Assembly: GCA_902797125.1 (NCBI GenBank)
Contig: CADBRS010000059.1
Location: 1 to 6,152 of the forward strand
Source: an uncultured Ruminococcus sp.
GTDB taxonomy: Bacteria > Bacillota > Clostridia > Oscillospirales > CAG-272
Reading direction: 5' to 3'
DNA: 6,152 nucleotides
Below, one piece after another: positions 1 through 5,968 of the stretch. Each line of letters opens with the position of its first letter. Within the stretch, counting starts at the first letter, position 1. The translations under genes and the position numbers were made by a program. Under the pieces are notes generated by a model, which did not search any database, had not been told where the DNA came from, and saw nothing but the letters and a program-made list of their open reading frames with translations.

Positions 1-2333
1 ATCGTGTTGATGTAAACGCCCTGTGTGTCAGGCCCGCTTAAATTGTATTCTTTGGAATAATCCTGCCCATACAAAGGGTTAATGGCTATATCCCGGAGCC
101 GGTCATACTGATTCAGAGGGACCGGAAGGATCCCCAATGCAATGGAACTCTTCGTCAGTTCTTCGAATTCATCCGGCGTATAGGGCAGCGTAATATAATC
201 CGAATGCCAGTCCAGAACGCCGGATTTTGAAAGGATCTCTGGGATCATGGCGCATCGGCGCTGAGAATAGTAAACATGGCGGTAGTGCTGATTTTCGGTG
301 TCGAAAGGAACGGAGGACGTCCAGTTGGCGCCTTCGGTCCTCAGTCCGATCATGGACTTGAACGATTTGGATGTATAGTCTTTGATCAGCTGATAGTTTT
401 GCACCCTCTGCAAGGTTCTGAAAATATCCAGTTCGTTGACGATGGGACTCCATTCTTCGAAATCAGGATGTTCCGTTTTAGCAAAACTCGGTCCGCCATG
501 ATCCTTTTCCACTCCCGCTTCAGGTTCGATATTCGAAAAATCTGTGTAGTTTTTGCCCAGTTCACGGTTCAGATTGTCTATTGACCCGTATTTGTCTTTC
601 AGATACCGTCTGAACTCTTCGACGTCCTTTTCGCTGAGACTGCTCCGGTTGCTGATGTCGACACGCATCCAGCCTCTCGAGTCTTCCGCGGTCACGGGGA
701 CCGTGCCGTCATCGAACGAGAAATAATTGTCGCCCCAGCGATCGTACTGATAGACCGTCTTGATAGCATTGGCCAGGGCCAGCTTTTCATCTGCCACACT
801 GGGGACCTGGTAACCTTCGGGAAACAGTTCGTTGTCCTTCGTGATCCATCTGGCCTTGTTGATATTGTTGCCCGTTCCGTAGGGATAGGTGATGTATCCC
901 TCCATACGCATATCCAAAAGACGGATGGCGTCCGCCATGAACCAGTTTGCGTCCGTTGAATCCTTGGTGGCTTTTCGGCCGTTGAGATCCGTTTCGAAAG
1001 CGGCTGTCGTCGTCACGACGTTGACCCCGCATTCTTTCATGTCCAGCAGTTCGTTGAGAAGGGTCTGGGCTGCATCCGGGCCCAGCGACGTGTTCACGCG
1101 CATGTCGCACATCGACTGCGTCGCCATGGCCGGGTATTTAGTCCCGTCTGCCAGACGGATATAGTTCTGTCCGTCCCGGGGGATCCGAATTCGGATCGAG
1201 TCTGTTTCGATCGAAACGGGAATGTCCGCGCAGTCCATCTCCAAAAGATCGCCGCGCATCAGTTTCAATGCGATCGATCGGGTCCACGGGGCACTCTGGA
1301 CATAGAGCGTATGCCATGCATTCTCCGGCCCTTTTTCCGAAGGCTTGAGCCATGAATCGAATGACGTCATGAACTCTTCGTATTTGTGGAGCCACCGGTT
1401 CCTGATGGGCCGGTTTCGGATCTGATATTCGATTGGTTTGACATCCGTCTGCAAAGGCGAATCGGCCATGGTCAGTTCCTGTGTCGCTGTCCCGTACCAT
1501 CTCCCATTCCAGATGTTGGTCATATAGTTTTCCGGATGATCCGTTTCATTTCGGACCTCTGTCTGGATGAGGATCCTGTATTCACCGGGCTCCGGGGGAT
1601 TTTTGCTTCTGTGTCCTTCCCGGTCCCATGTGAAAATGAAATCCACCTCTCCGCTCTCGCCGGGATAAAGCTGTCCCGTAATGCGGTTAAATAAATTGGA
1701 CGGAAACAGATAGTTGTACCACGTTCCATCCTCATTTTTCTTCTGGAGGATCGGATCGAACATGAAAGTTCCTCCGCCGTCTGAATCCAGAATGGTATCG
1801 CCCGTGTTCGTATACCTGAATCTGAACCAGAGATACGGGGCTGTATGGACAGTTCCGGAGCAAATGACTTCGGATGGGATATAATTCGGGTACCTTTTGC
1901 CCTGATCGTCTCCTGAAAAATCGGGAGTGTGGAGAGGTCTGTTCTCAGGTCTGCCTTCCGCGCGGATGTAACCGAGATACTCGAGCGAGACACGGACATA
2001 TCCCGGCAGCGTCGTGTCGTAATATTTGCCTCCGTGTTTTCTGGAAACGTCTTCAGAAGCCGTAGCCTCGACATGCACACATTCATCACCCGGGAGTGAA
2101 TCAAACCGGTAACTCACAGGGATCAGTTCGAATGCGGTAGCCTGCTGAGGCATTCTGTAGCTCATGACCGTCCCGTCCGAAAGGGTCAGCTGACCCGAGA
2201 AAGAATCTGCGTTGTCATATTGATGCAGTTTGCAGTGCTTTAGTGCATCCCGGGACAGCGGATCGTAGATCATACCTCCGTCCGAAGCCAGCCTGAATGC
2301 ATCTTTTACAGGTGAACTGGGTGTTTGGATCAT
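1..2333 (-). CDS. GH42-like glycoside hydrolase, large multidomain, C-terminus off window
   Basis: The frame is open for 777 codons from ATG 2333-2331 and runs off the left edge, so the C-terminus is missing. The start is fixed by GGAGGT seven bases upstream. There is no signal peptide or membrane segment, so the protein is probably cytoplasmic. Residues about 160-260 look like an Ig-like beta-sandwich (FRFRYTNTGD, then a PGE-rich stretch ending PPEPGEYRI). From about residue 400 it looks like a TIM barrel, with a first-strand-like GVNVV near 435. The pattern FRRYLKDKYGSIDNLN (574-589) followed by an LGKNY segment matches the GH42 beta-galactosidase signature in which a conserved helix and 'LN' follow the acid/base strand. 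Where GH42 has Asn-Glu, this protein reads FSFDDG (D541, D542), so the acid/base is atypical or lies elsewhere. The nucleophile strand is probably off the window. Substrate is unknown. The GH42-like or clan GH-A call is from remembered motif patterns and is moderately sure; an uncharacterised relative is likely. Confidence 0.72.
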   Translation of the reverse strand, partial: MIQTPSSPVKDAFRLASDGGMIYDPLSRDALKHCKLHQYDNADSFSGQLTLSDGTVMSYRMPQQATAFELIPVSYRFDSLPGDECVHVEATASEDVSRKHGGKYYDTTLPGYVRVSLEYLGYIRAEGRPENRPLHTPDFSGDDQGKRYPNYIPSEVICSGTVHTAPYLWFRFRYTNTGDTILDSDGGGTFMFDPILQKKNEDGTWYNYLFPSNLFNRITGQLYPGESGEVDFIFTWDREGHRSKNPPEPGEYRILIQTEVRNETDHPENYMTNIWNGRWYGTATQELTMADSPLQTDVKPIEYQIRNRPIRNRWLHKYEEFMTSFDSWLKPSEKGPENAWHTLYVQSAPWTRSIALKLMRGDLLEMDCADIPVSIETDSIRIRIPRDGQNYIRLADGTKYPAMATQSMCDMRVNTSLGPDAAQTLLNELLDMKECGVNVVTTTAAFETDLNGRKATKDSTDANWFMADAIRLLDMRMEGYITYPYGTGNNINKARWITKDNELFPEGYQVPSVADEKLALANAIKTVYQYDRWGDNYFSFDDGTVPVTAEDSRGWMRVDISNRSSLSEKDVEEFRRYLKDKYGSIDNLNRELGKNYTDFSNIEPEAGVEKDHGGPSFAKTEHPDFEEWSPIVNELDIFRTLQRVQNYQLIKDYTSKSFKSMIGLRTEGANWTSSVPFDTENQHYRHVYYSQRRCAMIPEILSKSGVLDWHSDYITLPYTPDEFEELTKSSIALGILPVPLNQYDRLRDIAINPLYGQDYSKEYNLSGPDTQGVYINT

Positions 2334-2339
2334 AATGAC

Positions 2340-2345
2340 ACCTCC
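2340..2345 (-). promoter_or_regulatory. Shine-Dalgarno of the glycosidase gene
   Basis: GGAGGT on the minus strand lies seven bases before ATG 2333. It is the strongest ribosome binding site in the window and decides the start of the glycosidase gene. Confidence 0.85.
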
Positions 2346-2351
2346 ATTTTT

Positions 2352-2371
2352 GAGTAGCAAAGCTACGACTC
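2352..2371 (-). other. Stem-loop at the 5' end of the glycosidase mRNA
   Basis: On the minus strand GTAGC-TTT-GCTAC forms a 5-bp stem with a 3-nt loop (2354-2366). An alternative register pairs GAGT (2371-2368) with ACTC (2355-2352) and leaves two bases bulged. The predicted transcription start, about seven bases after the -10 box, falls near 2366, so the mRNA would begin with this hairpin a few bases before the Shine-Dalgarno. It could protect the 5' end or be a small operator; both are inference. Confidence 0.45.
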
Positions 2372-2372
2372 T

Positions 2373-2401
2373 ATTTTCGCATAACCGTTCCAGTTTGTCA
2401 A
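2373..2401 (-). promoter_or_regulatory. Sigma-A-type promoter of the glycosidase gene
   Basis: A perfect -35 box TTGACA (minus strand, 2401-2396) is followed after exactly 17 bases by GAAAAT (2378-2373), a 4 of 6 match to TATAAT. Predicted start is near 2366, giving a leader of about 33 nt that contains the Shine-Dalgarno. The perfect -35 and ideal spacing make this a good candidate; the -10 is the weak part. Confidence 0.65.
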
Positions 2402-2414
2402 CAGCAAAAAAAGG

Positions 2415-2473
2415 CCGGTTCAAACCCGGTTTGACCCTGCTTTTCGTTTTTGAACCGGTAACCCCGACCGGTT
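2415..2473. promoter_or_regulatory. Cluster of CCGGTT half-sites and inverted repeats, probable operator
   Basis: Four copies of CCGGTT lie within 59 bp: forward at 2415-2420, 2426-2431 and 2468-2473, and reversed (AACCGG) at 2453-2458. They build several palindromes: a perfect 15-mer TCAAACC-C-GGTTTGA at 2420-2434; AACCGGT-7nt-ACCGGTT at 2453-2473; and a 10-bp pair CCGGTTCAAA / TTTGAACCGG (2415-2424 and 2449-2458). The array sits upstream of the leftward -35 and covers the -35 region of the rightward promoter, so a dimeric regulator could activate the glycosidase gene and repress or activate the phosphodiesterase unit. The regulator is not in the window. The family cannot be told from the sites alone. 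Confidence 0.6.
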
Positions 2474-2476
2474 TTG

Positions 2477-2485
2477 TGGTATAAT
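2477..2485 (+). promoter_or_regulatory. Extended -10 promoter of the phosphodiesterase/DUF3795 unit
   Basis: TGGTATAAT is a perfect -10 box (2480-2485) with the upstream TGn extension. No good -35 hexamer lies 16-18 bases upstream; that space is filled by the CCGGTT palindrome. A start near 2492 would give a leader of about 39 nt before ATG 2531. Either the extended -10 is enough or a bound activator compensates. Confidence 0.7.
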
Positions 2486-2491
2486 CCTTTC

Positions 2492-2505
2492 GAACAGGTT
2501 TGTTC
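2492..2505. promoter_or_regulatory. Inverted repeat at the start of the phosphodiesterase transcript
   Basis: GAACA-GGTT-TGTTC is a perfect 5-bp inverted repeat, and three T/A pairs continue beyond one mismatch on each side. It starts at the predicted transcription start. Its placement fits a repressor operator or a 5' mRNA hairpin. The GGTTTG core echoes the upstream half-sites. Confidence 0.4.
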
Positions 2506-2530
2506 AAAAAACAGACAGGATTATAGAAAA

Positions 2531-3313
2531 ATGAACAAAGTATTATTGATTCTTGCGGACGGCATGCGTCCGGACAGTTTGGCGGCCTGCCAAAACCCCT
2601 ATGTAGATGAACTGCTGAAGCACAGCAAATATGATCTGAATGCCAAAACAGTGATGCCTTCAGTCACGCTGCCTTGCCACATGTCACTTTTCCACAGTGT
2701 GGATCCGGATCGTCACGGTATTCTGACGAACACCTACGTGCCCCAGGTCAGACCCGTCAGGGGCATCTGCGAAGTGCTCCATGATGCGCAGAAAAACTGT
2801 GCCATGTTTTTCAACTGGGAGCCGCTCAGGGATCTGACCAGACCCGGTTCTCTCGCTGAATCCTACTTTACGACAGGATATACGCCTGCTGGTTACGAAG
2901 GCGCGAATGCAAAATTGGTCGACGCCTTGATCCCGTATTTACGAAACCAAAGCGCAGATTTTACATTCCTGTATTTCGGCTGGCCGGATGCGGCAGGTCA
3001 TGATAAGGGATGGATGGGTGAAGAATATCTCCGCTCCGTTTCAGGCTGTTTCGATCAAATGAAAAAAGTCATCTCCACTTTAGGTGAGGATTATCTTGTC
3101 GTGATCACAGCGGATCATGGCGGACACGGACGCGGACACGGGGCCGATATTCCCGAGGACATGACCATTCCGGTACTATTTTACAATCCGAAGTTCAAAT
3201 CCGAACGTCTCAGCGATGTCTCCATTTTGGATCTGGCCCCGACGATAACGGCTGTTTTGGGCGTTGAAAAGGACAGAGACTGGGATGGTAAAGTTCTGGA
3301 CATCGGGTGCTGA
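2531..3313 (+). CDS. Alkaline-phosphatase-superfamily phosphodiesterase (type I PDE / nucleotide pyrophosphatase)
   Basis: This 260-residue protein has the metal and nucleophile motifs of the type I phosphodiesterase / nucleotide pyrophosphatase branch of the alkaline phosphatase superfamily. Visible motifs are LADGMRPDSL with metal ligand D10; MPSVTLPCH with the likely nucleophile T46; the HGI turn at 62-64; WPDAAGHD with D153 and H157; and TADHGGHGRGHG with D195, H196 and a later His (H199 or H203). Two metal ions, usually zinc, are expected to bind these. The set looks complete, so the enzyme should be active on a phosphodiester, pyrophosphate or phosphate monoester; the substrate cannot be read from sequence. 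There is no signal peptide, so it is cytoplasmic. ATG 2531 is chosen because MNKVLLILADG is the normal N-terminus of the fold; AGGA lies 10 bases upstream, a rather distant Shine-Dalgarno. It is the first gene of a two-gene unit and diverges from the glycosidase. Confidence 0.88.
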   Translation: MNKVLLILADGMRPDSLAACQNPYVDELLKHSKYDLNAKTVMPSVTLPCHMSLFHSVDPDRHGILTNTYVPQVRPVRGICEVLHDAQKNCAMFFNWEPLRDLTRPGSLAESYFTTGYTPAGYEGANAKLVDALIPYLRNQSADFTFLYFGWPDAAGHDKGWMGEEYLRSVSGCFDQMKKVISTLGEDYLVVITADHGGHGRGHGADIPEDMTIPVLFYNPKFKSERLSDVSILDLAPTITAVLGVEKDRDWDGKVLDIGC

Positions 3314-3318
3314 TTATT

Positions 3319-3654
3319 ATGAAAGAACTGATCGCCTACTGCGGGCTGGATTGTGAAACGTGCGAAGCCCGCCTCGCCACGATCCACAACGATGATGAGG
3401 CAAAAGCTCGTGTCGCCGAAAAGTGGAGCTCACTCAATCAGATATCTATCACGGCCGAGATGATCCATTGTGAAGGGTGCCGTGTGGACGGAGTCAAAAC
3501 AGTCTATTGTGATGCTTTGTGTCCGATTCGCCAGTGTGCGATGCAAAAATCGTTCGAGACTTGCGCCGACTGCGCAGATCTCCATAGCTGCAAAAAGATT
3601 TCACCCATTATCGGGAACAATCCGTCCGCGCTTGAAAATCTAAAAACCACATAA
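3319..3654 (+). CDS. DUF3795 family cysteine-rich protein
   Basis: This 111-residue protein has 11 cysteines in the spacing I recognise for DUF3795. The N-terminus AYCGLDCETCEA supplies C8, C12 and C15, and a conserved Trp follows (W36). Then come CEGC (C51, C54), C64, C68 and C73 around CPIRQC, and C82, C85 and C91 near the end. The pattern implies bound zinc or an Fe-S cluster; no activity is known for the family. The start is ATG 3319, five bases after the phosphodiesterase stop. No clear Shine-Dalgarno precedes it, so translation is probably coupled to the upstream gene. A GTG at 3307 overlapping that stop would add four residues and is less likely. A terminator follows directly, so the unit has two genes. 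No signal peptide or membrane segment is seen. Confidence 0.85.
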   Translation: MKELIAYCGLDCETCEARLATIHNDDEAKARVAEKWSSLNQISITAEMIHCEGCRVDGVKTVYCDALCPIRQCAMQKSFETCADCADLHSCKKISPIIGNNPSALENLKTT

Positions 3655-3657
3655 TCT

Positions 3658-3685
3658 TTCTGTCGTGCCTTCCAGGACGATAGAA
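3658..3685 (+). other. Stem-loop just after the DUF3795 stop codon
   Basis: In the plus-strand RNA, 3658-3670 pairs with 3674-3685 around a UCC loop. The stem is TTCTGTCGT, a bulged G at 3667, then CCT, against AGGACGATAGAA, with one G-U pair. It starts four bases after the stop codon and is followed two bases later by the terminator hairpin. It may stabilise the mRNA 3' end or assist termination. Confidence 0.5.
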
Positions 3686-3687
3686 TT

Positions 3688-3716
3688 GGGCGATTGCGTG
3701 TGCAACCGCCCTTTTT
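3688..3716 (+). terminator. Intrinsic terminator of the phosphodiesterase/DUF3795 unit
   Basis: GGGCGATTGC (3688-3697), loop GTGT, and GCAACCGCCC (3702-3711) form a 10-bp stem with one A-C mismatch, followed by TTTTT. It lies between two convergent genes and would stop rightward transcription before the end of the ATPase gene. Read on the minus strand the mismatch becomes a G-U pair, so the stem is complete, but the sequence after it is AATTCTATCG, not a U-tract. It is therefore a weaker terminator for the ATPase transcript. Confidence 0.8.
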
Positions 3717-3721
3717 CGGTA

Positions 3722-5677
3722 TCAATGTATTCTTTCGGTCCGCATGGCATTCAAGATGGCGATCACAGCGACGCCGACATCGCCGAAAACAGCCAGCCAC
3801 ATATTAGTCAGGCCCAGAGCAGAAAGAATGAGGATGGCCACTTTCACCAGCAAAGCGAACCAAATGTTCTCATAGCAGATCCTCAAAGCCTTTCTCGCAA
3901 TCCGCATGGCCAGGGGCAAATCTTTCAAATCGTCATGCATCAGGACGACGTCCGACGCCTCGATCGCGGCATCCGACCCGATACCTCCCATCGCGATTCC
4001 GATATCCGAACGCATCAAGACAGGCGCGTCGTTGATCCCGTCCCCGACAAAGCAGAGCATGTCTTTTTCGTTTTTGTTCTTCAGCAGTTCCTCAACCCGA
4101 GACACTTTGTCCTCAGGCAATAGTCCCGCATGGTATTCGGAAAGAGACAAAGTCTCAGCCACTTCTTTCGCGGGTTCTTCCGCGTCTCCCGTCAGCATCA
4201 CGGTCCGGATATTCATTCCGTTCAATTCGTTCAATGCGTCTTTGGCACCGTCTTTGATCTGGTCTGCAACACAGATCTTGCCCATGCAGACACCGTCTAC
4301 AGCCACATATACGGCCGTTTGATCGGTTTCATCGAAAAGACACGGAACATTCTCGGACTCCAAAAGTTTCCTGTTTCCGCACAGGATATTCCGCTCACCG
4401 CTCACTTTTACGCCCATTCCGGGAACATTCTCGAGACGGTAACCGGATGCATCGACCGGACCCGTAGCTGCTTGGATCGATTGGGCGATCGGATGAACGG
4501 ATTGGCTCTCCGCGATCGCGGCATAGAAAAGGACCTCATCTCGGAGATCATGCGGGAGCACTTCGGTGACGCAAAACGTTCCTTTTGTCAAAGTTCCCGT
4601 CTTATCGAAAACAGCAACGCTGACATGAGCCAATCGTTCCAAATGCGAAGATCCTTTGATCAGGATCCCTTTTTTGGATGCCCCTCCGATGCCCGCGAAG
4701 AACGTCAGCGGAACGGAAATGACTAATGCACACGGACAGGAAACGACGAGGAATGACAGAGCCCTGTAAGTCCAGACAGAACCCGCCGCCCAGTTTCCTC
4801 CGAAGCCTGCGATCAGAGTCGGAACAACGGCCAGAAGCAGGGCCAATCCAACCACGATCGGTGTGTAATATTTTGCGAATCGACTGATGATCGTCTCGGA
4901 TCTGGATTTCAAGTCGGATGCGTTCTCCACAAGATTCAGTATCCTCGTGACCGTCGAATCGGCAAACAGTTTTTCTGTCCTCACGTCGATCGTTCCTTGG
5001 AGATTGACGCTTCCGGACAGGACTTTTTCCCCGGTCTGTACGTCTTTGGGAACGGATTCTCCGGTAAGTGCTCGCAAATCAAGTGCGGTTGCTCCCTGGA
5101 CAACGGTTCCGTCGATCGGCACTCTTTCGCCGGGCAGGATCCGGATCACTTCACCGATTTCGACTGTTTCCGGTGAAACCTGCTCGATCGTCTCATCAGG
5201 CAATAGCCGATTCGCATAATCCGGTCTGATCTCCATCAGCGAAGATACAGAAGCTCTGGATTTGCCGACTGCATAGGTCTGGAACCATTCTCCGATCTGA
5301 TAGAAAAGCAAAACGGCACAGGCTTCGTCAAATCCTTCGATCTGTTCACCGTGAGTGCTGACGGAGGTATAAATGCCCAAGCCAAATGCACCGATTGTCG
5401 CCACGGTCATCAGGAAATTCTCATCCAGCATCCGACCGTGGATCAGATTCAGAAAGGCTTTTTTCAATACATCATAGCCAATATAGATATAGACGGCAAA
5501 ATAGAGGCCGAACAAAAGGATCCACCCTAATCCGGACTCCTGCCACGCGGAAGCAAGTCCGTAAGGCATCGCGTCCGGCCAGATCAGCGGCGTCACTTTG
5601 TCTGTGATCAAAATCACCAGAAACAGGACCAGCGCGATGATGATCCGCCTCAGCCGCCTTTTAAGTTTACGTGTCAT
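3722..5677 (-). CDS. cadA: Zn2+/Cd2+/Pb2+-exporting P1B-2 type ATPase without N-terminal HMA domain
   Basis: This 651-residue heavy-metal P-type ATPase exports divalent metal from the cytoplasm using ATP. Eight membrane segments are visible near residues 11-25, 52-68, 88-105, 117-132, 272-292, 303-330, 604-622 and 627-643. The actuator carries TGES (205-208). The sixth segment holds CPC (C314, C316). The phosphorylation motif DKTGT has D358; the nucleotide domain has HP (395-396); TGD (496-498) and GDGIND (545-550) complete the P domain. K612 in TM7 and D633 in TM8 (FGDVG) match the Lys and Asp that mark the Zn/Cd/Pb group (ZntA, CadA) rather than copper pumps. Unlike typical CadA or ZntA of about 730 residues, it begins with a basic MTRKLKRRLRR directly before TM1 and has no metal-binding domain. 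That domain is encoded by the gene just upstream, whose stop is 11 bases away. No strong Shine-Dalgarno is seen, so translation is likely coupled. Confidence 0.93.
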   Translation of the reverse strand: MTRKLKRRLRRIIIALVLFLVILITDKVTPLIWPDAMPYGLASAWQESGLGWILLFGLYFAVYIYIGYDVLKKAFLNLIHGRMLDENFLMTVATIGAFGLGIYTSVSTHGEQIEGFDEACAVLLFYQIGEWFQTYAVGKSRASVSSLMEIRPDYANRLLPDETIEQVSPETVEIGEVIRILPGERVPIDGTVVQGATALDLRALTGESVPKDVQTGEKVLSGSVNLQGTIDVRTEKLFADSTVTRILNLVENASDLKSRSETIISRFAKYYTPIVVGLALLLAVVPTLIAGFGGNWAAGSVWTYRALSFLVVSCPCALVISVPLTFFAGIGGASKKGILIKGSSHLERLAHVSVAVFDKTGTLTKGTFCVTEVLPHDLRDEVLFYAAIAESQSVHPIAQSIQAATGPVDASGYRLENVPGMGVKVSGERNILCGNRKLLESENVPCLFDETDQTAVYVAVDGVCMGKICVADQIKDGAKDALNELNGMNIRTVMLTGDAEEPAKEVAETLSLSEYHAGLLPEDKVSRVEELLKNKNEKDMLCFVGDGINDAPVLMRSDIGIAMGGIGSDAAIEASDVVLMHDDLKDLPLAMRIARKALRICYENIWFALLVKVAILILSALGLTNMWLAVFGDVGVAVIAILNAMRTERIH

Positions 5678-5688
5678 CGTTCAATCGC

Positions 5689-5901
5689 TCAGTCAATGAT
5701 CTCAAAATCCGGTTCGACTTTACGGGCCGCCTTCAGTACTTCTTTGATCAGACGCTGGTTTATGTCTTCGCCTTCCAAAGTCATTTTTTGTGACATGAAA
5801 TTGACCTGACAGGATGCAATTCCCGACACTTTGGAAATGGCTTCTTCACATTTTTGCGCGCATACCGCACAATCAACTTCAATCTTAAAAACTTTCTTCA
5901 T
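5689..5901 (-). CDS. Stand-alone heavy-metal-associated (HMA) domain protein, metal donor to the ATPase
   Basis: This 70-residue protein is a single HMA fold. FKIEVDCAVCAQKCE carries the metal site, D10, C11 and C14, with a further C18. The Asp before the first Cys is typical of Zn/Cd/Pb sites (ZntA, CadA), whereas copper chaperones usually have MxCxxC; this agrees with the ATPase type. The tail EPDFEIID is acidic and could also touch metal. It occupies the place of the N-terminal domain missing from the ATPase and lies 11 bases upstream of it in the same operon, so it probably delivers metal to it or regulates it. MKKVFKIEV is the usual N-terminus of the family, so ATG 5901-5899 is secure. 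Oddly, no Shine-Dalgarno lies in the 20 bases before it, and the mobile element appears to end only about 10 bases upstream. Confidence 0.9.
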   Translation of the reverse strand: MKKVFKIEVDCAVCAQKCEEAISKVSGIASCQVNFMSQKMTLEGEDINQRLIKEVLKAARKVEPDFEIID

Positions 5902-5920
5902 CGAAAACTAAGCAAGGATA

Positions 5921-5952
5921 CCCCAACCTCTAAGCCTTAGCGTAGGTTGGGG
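5921..5952. repeat. Nine-base-pair inverted repeat, probable right-end hairpin
   Basis: CCCCAACCT (5921-5929) and AGGTTGGGG (5944-5952) pair perfectly. The 14-nt interior contains a second pair, CTAAG / CTTAG around a single C (5930-5940), leaving CGT unpaired on one side. A long stem with a small asymmetric bulge just inside the element end resembles the hairpin recognised by TnpA in IS200/IS605 elements. There is no U-tract, so it is not a classical terminator for the iscB-like transcript. Confidence 0.65.
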
Positions 5953-5967
5953 AGGAATTGCTCCTCC
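5951..5967. repeat. Inverted repeat after the iscB-like stop codon
   Basis: GGAGGA (5951-5956), loop ATTGC, TCCTCC (5962-5967). It shares the two bases 5951-5952 with the larger hairpin next to it, so the two stems compete at their base. On the minus strand it starts one base after the stop codon of the iscB-like gene. Confidence 0.6.
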
Positions 5968-5968
5968 G

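Noticed and set aside
1520..2104. A 194-codon open frame on the minus strand inside the glycosidase gene, in another frame
   Set aside because: The overlapping glycosidase frame is open for 777 codons, has a strong ribosome binding site and promoter and gives recognisable motifs. The alternative product is Arg/Ser-rich without any known pattern. It is a shadow.
2415..2458. The 10-bp inverted repeat CCGGTTCAAA / TTTGAACCGG as a leftward terminator, since a T-tract follows it on the minus strand
   Set aside because: It would terminate a leftward transcript starting right of 2458, but the gene to its right runs rightward. The loop is 24 nt long and the arms belong to the repeated half-sites, so an operator is more likely.
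2474..2530. Upstream TTG start for the phosphodiesterase, adding 19 residues
   Set aside because: The TTG lies upstream of the -10 box and the predicted transcription start, so it could not be translated from that promoter, and the added residues precede the usual MNKVLLILADG start of the fold.
3307..3318. GTG start for the DUF3795 protein overlapping the phosphodiesterase stop
   Set aside because: It adds only MLII before the standard family start and has no better Shine-Dalgarno than ATG 3319. It remains possible through coupling but is less likely.
4130..4726. A 198-codon plus-strand open frame opposite the ATPase gene
   Set aside because: It lies antisense to a fully convincing P-type ATPase with all catalytic motifs, has no Shine-Dalgarno or promoter and its product resembles nothing. 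The other plus-strand frames opposite this gene are rejected for the same reason.
5951..5967. GGAGGA in the hairpin as a ribosome binding site for the HMA gene
   Set aside because: On the minus strand GGAGGA at 5967-5962 is over 60 bases from the ATG, far outside the working distance, and no start codon with an open frame follows it at a suitable spacing.
5912..5967. Hairpins after the iscB-like gene as an ordinary intrinsic terminator
   Set aside because: The stems are strong, but the sequence following on the minus strand is TATCCTTGCTTAG, without a U-tract. A transposon-end structure explains them better.
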